Source: Blastobasis lacticolella (Eukaryota > Arthropoda > Insecta > Lepidoptera > Blastobasidae). Taken from it: a DNA stretch of 64,000 nt. Under the pieces are notes generated by a model. The model did no database searches and was not told the origin of the DNA. It worked only from the letters and a program-made list of their open reading frames with translations. Positions within the stretch are counted from its first letter, which is position 1, and every line of letters begins with the position of its first letter. Positions 56,551 to 64,000 of this stretch are shown here, one piece after another. Position numbers and translations under genes: made by a program. The stretch lies in contig LR990042.1 of NCBI GenBank assembly GCA_905147135.1, positions 12,577,545 to 12,641,544 of the forward strand, in the 5' to 3' direction.

Positions 56551-56726
56551 AGCTCATCCATGTTCTCATAGATATATCCGAATCTAAAGTTAACGTTAAT
56601 TATATTTCAAGGTTAAGTGAGGAACTTTGTTTTGAGTTAAACGGCAAAGTGAATGATGAGTCTACCAATTACACGTGCCTGAAACTGAATCCGGATCCAG
56701 AGCCGGTTATGTTATTGAAATTTTGA
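56551..56726 (+). CDS. Possible terminal exon of an unknown gene
   Basis: A good acceptor (CTATTTTTAG, 56541-56550) opens a frame of 58 codons with protein-like composition: VLIDISESKVNVNYISRLSE, ELCFELNGKVNDESTNYTC and LNPDPEPVMLLKF, then TGA. An AATAAA lies about 250 bases downstream (near 56976). I do not recognise the product. No partner exon was found upstream. It could be chance or a transposon relic. It is listed because composition and acceptor together exceed what is seen elsewhere in the non-coding parts. Confidence 0.3.
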
Positions 56727-57339
56727 GCTTGTCTGTTATATTTTAACAAAGTTTGATTGTTCTCCGTGGCGTAGGTAGGTAGAAGACTATAATGTGAAGA
56801 TTTTTAGACTTTAACTCGTAGACATCATATCATATATTATGAAACGTCCTATTCTATTGTAACCTAATTATTAATTCTCTTACTAGCTCTAGAAATTAAA
56901 AACGATTAAGTATAAGTAAAAGTGTCGAGCTTTTAATACGCCATAAGTATAGGTATTTCTTTATTGATTTGAAATAAAGACACACTTTTTTGTGCCGAGG
57001 ATGATAAAGGTTTTTGCAAAACACAAGTTCCCGTGCTCCAAAATAAGTTAGGGATCGTTTTCAAGAAACAAGTTACAAGTTGTGTCATTGTCTTGTTACT
57101 TTTATTATTGCGAAAGTTGGTCGCGACGGCATGACACGGGAATAATTACACGATGACATTTATATTTGTTTATTTATCCACCCAGTTACAAAAAAATGTC
57201 CGCGTAATTGAACCAATATCGTAGTTGAGTTTTCTGCTCGTTGGTGTTTGTTCTTTGTCAATACATACTTTGTTTTGACATCGTTTTATGTCGATGTATT
57301 GTAAATTTTTGATCAGAAATGGTTCACTAGTTGAAATAT
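56727..57339. other. Non-coding stretch
   Basis: No gene or repeat recognised. Confidence 0.45.
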
Positions 57340-57480
57340 ATCGCCAATCGCCACGGCTTCTGCCAGAGTCCGCTTTCGTACTCTTGCTTCTTCACTTCAC
57401 CAGGTCTGCCTACCCCTGTGGGATACTCGTGTGACTGTGTACGCCCGGTCTTTGGAATCCTCGCCTCGTAGATATTGGAA
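57340..57480 (-). pseudogene. RTE LINE C-terminal scrap
   Basis: GCTTCTGCCAGAGTCCGCTT, GCCCGGTCTTTGGAATCCTC and GCCTCGTAGAT on the plus strand match the reversed 3' coding end of 43880-43990 (GCCAGGGTCCGCTTTCCTC, GCCCGGTCTTCGGCATCCTC). Confidence 0.55.
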
Positions 57481-58394
57481 TTATTTTCAATTATTATAAT
57501 TTACTGTACTCACCTTTTATTGGATCCGGATGTAGTGTGGAACCGGATAAAGTGATGTCTATATTGATGAATATATACCGAATTATAATTTTGTCGAAAA
57601 ACCATCCCAAGAAGAGAAACTTTGCCTAATATCACCACATCAATATTATCATTCACATATACGTGTACTTCAAAGATAAGAAAACACTCAAATTCGCAGC
57701 TCTGCCGTAATATAATTACAAAAGAAACATCAAAGACTTGCAAAGGAAAATAACGCAATATCTACTTTCCAAATTGTTATTACTGAAGATATTATTCTGA
57801 CGTATCTCAATATCGCATCGACGTTGAGTAATCAACTTTCCTGCCTGTTTCCTTGTATCAATTAATTTTACCTCGATACTGGGAGTGCTTGCTATATTTT
57901 GTGTGTACTTTACCGTCTTGTATTTCTCAACGAATATCGATGTAATGATGTGATCACATATATGATACCTTACATACTCTGAGTGTCAAATAAAAATTTA
58001 ATTATTCATAAAACAGACAAAATACTGACTGTTGTGTCAGTTTTATCTCTGTATTTCTTCATTGTGTGCAATAAATAGTTAAATAAATAAAATAAAAGTG
58101 ATTTTTGATCATGAAAGAACAAGAAAAAGAAATCATAAGAGAGCATAATACATACGCATTACTGACCGAGGAAAGATCCAGCTCTCACAAATAAAGTAAT
58201 CTATGAATTGTGTAATCACTAAGATACTCCAGGGAGAAGCAACTTGCCCCCACGGTATGATGAAAAAAAGGTCTGCATTTCCTGCGCTGTGAGTCGCTTC
58301 TTGCGCCTCACGGCACATGCTGAGTTGGTACCATTTATGCTGGCCGCAGCGGCACCGACAGTGACATTAGCGTACTCATTGTTTTAAATGTTTT
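57481..58394. other. Non-coding stretch
   Basis: No gene recognised. The frame at 57510-57758 (minus) has no domain. A LINE-like AAATAAATAAAATAAAAG run is at about 58082. Confidence 0.4.
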
Positions 58395-60645
58395 AATTAA
58401 TTATTTATTTTATTTTATTTTATTTTCTTCGGAAAACAAACAGTACTTAATAGCTAAATAGAATTAGTACAAAGAGTCTATCGACCATTTACATGTTTTC
58501 GCATATAAAAGTCTATATAATAAACAATAAACACTTGCCTAAATTATTACGAAACCATGAATTGGATGCTTATAATAAAATAATAGTTAGGGAACTGAAT
58601 CAAACCAATTTTTTGAGAGTGCAACCTTAAATGAATTTGATTTTGAATTAAAAAGATCAAAATGGGTACAGTCAGGCAGTTCATTTAATGAATTAGGTGC
58701 ACGACAGAAGAATGAGTTTTGCCTATAGTTTATAGAGCTTAGGGACACAGATAATAATGGAGTTCGTCTAAGGGTCCTACTTGGTACTCGCAAATCTATC
58801 TTCGATAGAAGTTGAGGAGAGTCTACTTGACTCTGAGCTATGTTAACAAGGTAGACAATATCAGCAATGTTCCGCCTAACCTGCAGAGGTAAAATATGTT
58901 GCTTTTTACACCGCGACTCATAGTTTATTTCATATTGCCCGCACTTATACTGAAGGTATCTCATGAACCTTCTCTGTATAGACTCTAACCTATTAATGTA
59001 AATTTTGTATAATGGATTCCAGATTTGAGAACAATACTCGACAGTACTACGCACAAAGAACAGTACAGTATTTTGATCAGTTTTATGTTATTAAACTGTG
59101 AGCTGGACCTCATAACAAAGCCCATAGCTTTGTTAGCTTTGGTGGAAATATATTCTATATATTTATCATATAGTAATTTCGAATCATGTATAACACCAAG
59201 GTCACGAATTTCGTTAACTATTTTTAAAGGTAGCCCTTTAATCTGATAATTGTGGGCAATTTTGAGTCTCTTACGTGTGAAAGTTATTGAATAACATTTA
59301 AAAACGTTTAATTGTAAATTATTCGCTGAACAATAATACTCAAATCTGTTAAGATCCTGCTGCAGTAGATCACAGTCGATAACAGTATTTATTCGCTTAA
59401 AAATGTTCATGTCGTCAGCATATAGCAAAAAAGATGAATGAATGAAACATGAACTAACGTCATTAATAAAAATAATGAACAAAAGCGGCCCCAGCAGTGA
59501 TCCCTGGGGTACTCCAGAAGGAACGTCCTTCCACACAAAAGAGAACCCATTGATTACCACAGCTTGCGATCGATTTTCTATATAAGAGGTAAACCATCGG
59601 AACAGATTACCATGAATACCTGCTCTTAATAGTTTCTGTAGTAATATTTGATGGTCAATACGGTCGAACGCTTTCGTAAAATCCGTAAATATGGCATCCA
59701 CCTGACCTCCAGCCTCCATAGATGCCGTTGCGTAATCGTAGAAGGACAACAAGCTTGAGGTTGTTGAGCGCTTCTTTAAAAATCCGTGTTGTTCGGGGAT
59801 GAAAAAGGACGAAAGAGAGGAATATACCTGCGAGTAAACTAACCTTTCAATACTTTAGCAAACAAACATAGTTTAGATATTGGCCTATTGGCCTATTTTG
59901 AGAATTGGAGTAATAAATGCTGACTTCCAGATTGATGGCACTATACCCTCCTTAATAGACCTTCTGAAAATTATTGTTAGGGGCCTAGTTAAGCTATCTG
60001 CACATTTAACAATAAAAATAGGCACAATATCATCAGGTCCTGGTCCTTTAGTTACATCAATAGAACTCAGCAGTTTGGAAACTGTGCTATGATCGATGTC
60101 AATATCCCCTATACAGTAATTGTGATGCTGGTTACCATAACTATCGCGGCTTACTCCAGTCAAATTACTGTTAGGATGAGACGGCGACGAGAGGAAGGTA
60201 GAATGAAAGTAAGTCGCGAAAAGATTACAGACTGCTTCGCCAGAGCTGGCCGAACACCCCTCGTAAACCACAGTGGAAGGGATAGAATTCGAGTTTTTGT
60301 TTCTGGATTTAATATAAGACCAAAACATTTTAGGAGCTTTTATGATAGAATCTTCTATATTTTTCATATAAATGTTATAACACTCATGTTCCAATACCTT
60401 TGCTCTCTTTCTCAATAGTGAAAAAGTGGCATAATCAGTCGAGTTTCCATATGTGCGATATTTTCTTAGAAACTTGAGCTTTTCTTTAAGTAAATTTTTT
60501 AGTGAGCTACTATACCACGGGGGAAATTTATTGTTACTGACATACTTATGAGGAATGTATTTATCCCTAGTATTATATAAAATTTGATAAAAATAGTTGA
60601 GAGTGTCATCGAGAGAGGTATTATATAAATACGTTATCCCTTTGG
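58395..60645 (-). mobile_element. LINE-D: 5'-truncated LINE with (AAAAT)n tail
   Basis: A 2.25-kb minus-strand copy from the linker before the RT to a tail of TTTTATTTTATTTTATTTTA (plus strand, about 58402-58425). It starts inside the coding region, so the endonuclease is missing. RT motifs are all present, with a few frame breaks. Confidence 0.83.
58587..60640 (-). pseudogene. LINE-D reverse transcriptase, lightly frameshifted
   Basis: Three minus frames in order. The first (from about 60640) reads DKYIPHKYVSNNKFPPWYSS, then KAPKMFWSYIKSRNKN and VTKGPGPDDIVPIFIVKCAD (RT motif 0), ILKIGQ. The second (59752-58985) has AIFTDFTKAFDRIDHQILL (motif A), SGVPQGSLLGPLLFIIFIND (motif B) and LLYADDMNIFKRI (motif C). 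The third has STVEYCSQIWNPLYKIYINR and the C-terminus to NWFDSVP at 58587. Breaks: an 8-base duplication (GGCCTATT twice, 59881-59896) and a one-base shift near 59057. Catalytic residues are intact. This is the best-preserved RT on the right side. Confidence 0.82.
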
Positions 60646-60679
60646 CAATTATGTAATATAATTATAATTGTGTTGTGGT

Positions 60680-60870
60680 GTCATCATCATCCGAGCGGTA
60701 AGTCCCGGCTTCTGCCAGGAATGAGTCAGAAAGCAGCTGACTAATTTTCCTCCATTTCGCCCGGTCTTAGGCATCCTCGCGTCGAAAGCCATAGGCTCTC
60801 GCAATGTGGTGTGTTGTGTCTGTGTTGTGGTGTGCTATGTGTAATAAATGTCTTTTCTTTCTTTCTTTCC
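60680..60870 (-). pseudogene. RTE LINE C-terminal scrap and LINE tail
   Basis: CGGCTTCTGCCAGGAATGAG, TTTCGCCCGGTCTTAGGCAT and CTCGCGTCGAAAGCCATAGG match, reversed, the coding end of 43880-43990. Next to it AATAAATGTCTTTTCTTTCT is a plus-oriented LINE tail of the kind at 20055. Confidence 0.5.
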
Positions 60871-61019
60871 GTCCAGGTCTGTTCACCTGAAGTGAGAAAC
60901 ATTGCGGAAATCCACGGTACTACATTCCGGATACCCAATGGTCTGAAGAGCCAAGTGCGTCAACAGAGACCTGCATGCGTAACCAAGCGGCAAGCGCTAC
61001 GAAGCGCTCACTAACTCGA

Positions 61020-61565
61020 ACGCTAGCCTAAACACACAGAGGCGGTCGCGGTCTGCAAGCGGCATGGCTGATTCACACTGGCGCGGGCGGCGGTCTATGG
61101 CTACTGTTGCAATGTGTAGTTTGCTGCTATCAAATTGATTGGTAGTTGAAAGTACTTACCATTTTGGAATTAGGTATAGGTTTCTAGGTACTTAATAAAT
61201 GTTGAATTCGCTTCAATGATTTATATTTTGTTCATACTCCTTTAAAATAAGTTAGAAGTAAGAATAAGTTACTGTAAAAATTACTCTCCAATACGTCAAT
61301 AGTGTTTAAAATAATTTCGGAATAACCCCAAGACAGTACGTAATTCCCCCAGTTAAAAAGAGAGGACTTGTTTTTTTTTATGGGCGTATTGCTAGGTTGC
61401 GTGCAACTTAACAAAATGTTGGAGAAATGTGTACAAGTCAAATACAGTTGTCCAATATCTTCTAGGATAGCAATTTAAAAAAATATTTTTTACAAATTCT
61501 AGCGACCGCGACCGCGACCACAGATCGCCTCTGTTTGTGGTAGGCTTTACGCTAGACCGCGTGAC
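61020..61565. repeat. Weak inverted-repeat pair, possible MITE
   Basis: CTAGCCTAAACACACAGAGG followed by CGGTCGCGGTC at 61024-61056 is partly inverted at 61500-61560 (GCGACCGCGACC, CGCCTCTGTTTGTGGTAGGC). The arms are imperfect and the ends undefined. Confidence 0.3.
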
Positions 61566-61649
61566 ATATCGTTGGGTAATGTCAGTCCATAGAGTGCGCA
61601 CCAGATAAATCTGCACTTTTATGGTGCGCCACTGTCGTTCGAACTTTAG

Positions 61650-61815
61650 GAGCGTCGGTGGCCGAGCGGTTAGAGTATACGACTCGCCAGGGGTCCTGGG
61701 TTCGAATGAAGCAACGTACCAATGACTGTTTTCTGAGTTATGTACATTAGTTGAATACTAACCGATGCTCTTACGGTGAGGGAAAACATCGTTATGAAAC
61801 CTGCACATTCACAGA
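61650..61815 (+). mobile_element. tRNA-derived SINE, 5' half
   Basis: Head with A box TGGCCGAGCGG and B box GGGTTCGAAT; the body stops at CCTGCACATTCACAG, just at the central hairpin. About 10 bases of the head after the B box are deleted. Confidence 0.75.
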
Positions 61816-62284
61816 TGATTTTTTATTACTGTAGTTTGATCTTTAAATTAACTGGCGTCTCTCATATCAATCACTTTTAGCCGCATGCAAAGTTATTTTA
61901 CTTTCATCATTCTGTTCTCTTCGCGTTAGTGATAATTGAAAGCTACTTGGCTAGAGGGGCTGGAAGCCATCTGGATAAGAGGTCAGCAGAAGATCCAACA
62001 GTGTATAGTCGTATAACAAACCAACCGAAGGCGTGTAATATTCAAAGCAGTTACACGTGTAGGCGAAGATATCAACTATGCCATATCGAAAGTAAGATCT
62101 ATCTGAATGGTAGGGCCATCAGGGCTTCCACTAACCGAATAAATCATAGCAACTGAAACCTTAACGCCTTACATTTCACTTTGATTTGCTCTCACACATT
62201 GGATTGCTTCTGAATTTAGACGACTGAATTTAACCAAATGTATTAAGCGCATAATACTGCACCACACAACAGATATGTATCAAC
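61816..62284. other. Non-coding stretch
   Basis: The 75-codon frame at 61929-62156 shows no domain or splice context. Nothing else recognised. Confidence 0.4.
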
Positions 62285-62636
62285 AGTAGGTTTTTTTTAT
62301 GTCATACGGTAGGCAAACAGGCAAGCGGGCCACCTTATGGAAAGTGGTCGCCACTGCGTATTGACATTAGCAACACCAAGAGTATCGCCAACGCGTTTCC
62401 CACCTCTATAACACGTTGCTCTGGCAGCAAAAAGACAAATGCCACACCACTGCTAAAGCCACGGTTCCCCAAATCCCCACCCCATGGAGCACTGGAAACC
62501 TTACTCACCGGCAGAAACACAATACTATTTAAAAGAGTATTATTTCGCTGCGATATTCTGTAAGGTGGAGGTACTTTCCCAGTCAGGCGGCTCCAATTCG
62601 AACGAGATACCCCGCTATGCCCTACCTCTCTTACTC
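62285..62636 (-). repeat. 345-bp interspersed repeat, copy 2
   Basis: Near-identical to 6683-7003, same strand, poly(A) side at the left (T-run at 62290). It has about 25 more bases near its 3' side (TTATGGAAAGTGGTCGCCAC), so this is the fuller copy. Confidence 0.7.
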
Positions 62637-63254
62637 TTCTCTTAGGTTATAATATGTGTGTATAATAAAACCTTTTTTTAAATTAATAATAATAAAGTAG
62701 GAGTTTGGCTACAGTAGGTAGGTATGTGTTTAAAATCGACAGTCACTTACCTATTGACTATGGGAATAACAATAACCACACTAGTATAAAAAACAACTCC
62801 CGCCAATTTTACCTGTTTTGACACTTGAAGCAAAATTAAATTGGCGCCCAAATAAAAACGTCGAATATTCACTTCGACATTTAGAATGTATCACCCACTA
62901 TCGGCCCATCGGCTTGCTGTTTCCAATCCCCTAAAAAACGAAACCGTTTCGGAATATTCGTTCATTCTACCGGAGGCTAAGACGATCGCAATCGGTTAGA
63001 TATCTCCAAAATGTATTATGCCATTTCCTTGCGCGACGCTGGCTTATCGCAGCCTATACATTTTTAAGGAGATAAATGTTAGGTGCAACGTAAAGTCATT
63101 GTCCCGTATAGAAATGGTACACTTTCACGGAATTGCCACTCAAGACAAAGGTTGTCTTATGAAGCTAACCTTTTTAAAAATATGTAGTAACGTAATTCAA
63201 GCAATAATAATGTCATAAGCTAGACCACGGGCTTACTTTGTATTCTTCAAGAAA
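62637..63254. other. Non-coding stretch
   Basis: No gene or repeat recognised. Confidence 0.45.
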
Positions 63255-63610
63255 AAGACCATGCTAAGTGAGAAGCGCTTATTAAAAAAATCTCTGTATG
63301 GCAACTTATGACAAGTTTTTTAAACGTCATAGAACGTCATTCATAAAAGTCATAACAAACAGTTTGATTTCTGTAGGATTGTTTATTTTTGTGAGTTATG
63401 AAAAATATTATTAAATTATGGGCAAAACAATTAAAAGGAAATGCGGGACATAATTTTCAGAATGATTAATAATTTAGACAAACTAAAAGTACAAGTTCAA
63501 ACAAGAAGGACTGACAAGGACAGATTATCCCCAGATTATTGCCACATCCACACTTTATCATTTTGATTACTGTTAGTCAATACGAACTTATCGTGGTCCT
63601 ATTCTAGATA
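63255..63610 (+). repeat. Interspersed repeat, copy 2 (partner at 2840)
   Basis: Aligns with 2840-3230: ATCTCTGTATGGCAACTT, CATAACAAACAGTTTGATT, ACAAACTAAAAGTACAAGTT and CAATACGAACTTATCGTGG. Family unclassified. Confidence 0.65.
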
Positions 63611-64000
63611 TTTTAGGCACTCATGAAGATATAAAAATATCGTAAGACTTAATTAATACATCAAGAACTGTAAAACGGTATTCTATCCTACCGTATAAAG
63701 TAATACAGAGCTATCATAATACGAATAACAATGATTTACAAGTCATTAATAACTCGTTGATGCTCCAAAGCCGATGCCGCGGTGCAATTTGCCATCAATA
63801 CATTAATCCTCAATCATAAACGTTCATAAATCCTTGTCACATGCCCCCCACTCCCCTTCACCCCGGGCGCAGTGGTAGTAGTCTAAGTACCTCTTTGTCT
63901 AACCCCAAATATGAATATATGGAGCGGTTGCAGATCACATAAATGTTGAGACAATTGCACGATTTACTCTGAGCATTGCTGTGCTGTAATCACAGCCAGT
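63611..64000. other. Non-coding right edge
   Basis: Nothing recognisable. Confidence 0.45.

Noticed and set aside
60876..61014. Possible plus-strand exon (VCSPEVRNIAEIHGTTFRIP...)
   Set aside because: The pyrimidine tract before it is a LINE (CTTT)n tail, and no partner exon or known domain was seen.
14738..61730. tRNA genes at the SINE heads (14738, 17560, 61650 and others)
   Set aside because: A and B boxes are present, but the acceptor stems do not pair well and each head is followed by the same ~270-base body, so these are SINEs.
1..64000. CRISPR arrays, operons, phage or bacterial genes
   Set aside because: No regularly spaced identical repeats and no compact gene blocks; splicing and LINE/SINE content mark the DNA as animal nuclear.

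Overview
This window looks like nuclear DNA from an insect, most likely a moth or butterfly. The clues are AT-rich sequence full of TAGGTACCTA-type words, a spliced gene with small phase-1 exons, and a dense load of non-LTR retrotransposons, tRNA-derived SINEs and hAT DNA transposons of kinds common in Lepidoptera. The species and order are inferences from sequence character; no search was possible. Almost everything here is mobile DNA or its debris. I find no prokaryotic operon, CRISPR array, rRNA or genuine tRNA gene.

The one convincing host gene is at the left edge on the minus strand (about 269-5334, continuing off the left end). It has a TATA box, a signal-peptide exon, two exons each coding a ten-cysteine TIL (trypsin-inhibitor-like) domain, and a shortened six-cysteine TIL exon. 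All introns are phase 1. It is predicted to be a secreted multi-TIL protease inhibitor. Its introns carry LINE fragments, including one LINE piece nested in another. A second possible host exon (56551-56726, plus) is weak.

Region by region. 5.3-9 kb: LINE and RTE pieces, a 345-bp repeat nested in an RTE copy, and an 848-bp element with long GC-rich inverted ends. 9.58-14.67 kb: a possible 5.1-kb element bounded by 34-bp inverted repeats, itself hit by two SINEs. 14.7-25.8 kb: SINE copies, an RTE fragment, a perfect 23-bp palindrome and otherwise unremarkable non-coding DNA. 25.88-28.40 kb: a complete hAT transposon with terminal inverted repeats, a perfect 8-bp target duplication and a lightly damaged transposase with BED finger and dimerisation domain. 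28.65-41.59 kb: a nested stack of retroelements that can be read as five layers. A plus-strand LINE copy is split by a fold-back repeat, which is split by a minus-strand LINE of the same family, which is split inside its endonuclease domain by a plus-strand LINE with ORF1 and ORF2, which is split inside ORF2 by a fourth LINE fragment.

43-46 kb: RTE, LINE and SINE debris. 46.27-52.64 kb: a 6.4-kb fold-back-like structure whose inverted arms contain ~350-bp tandem units. Within it lie a LINE fragment, a non-autonomous hAT-like element with an 8-bp target duplication and ~104-bp inverted subterminal arrays, a restriction-like-endonuclease LINE tail with a 14-bp target duplication, an RTE pseudogene and a SINE with a rearranged hairpin. 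58.4-60.6 kb: a 5'-truncated LINE with a nearly readable RT. The right end holds a SINE head, a second copy of the 345-bp repeat and a partner of a repeat seen at 2.84-3.23 kb.

Most retroelement reading frames are broken, so they look like relics. The best leads are structural: the nested stack, the fold-back element, the 5.1-kb inverted-repeat pair and the hairpin-type rearrangements.
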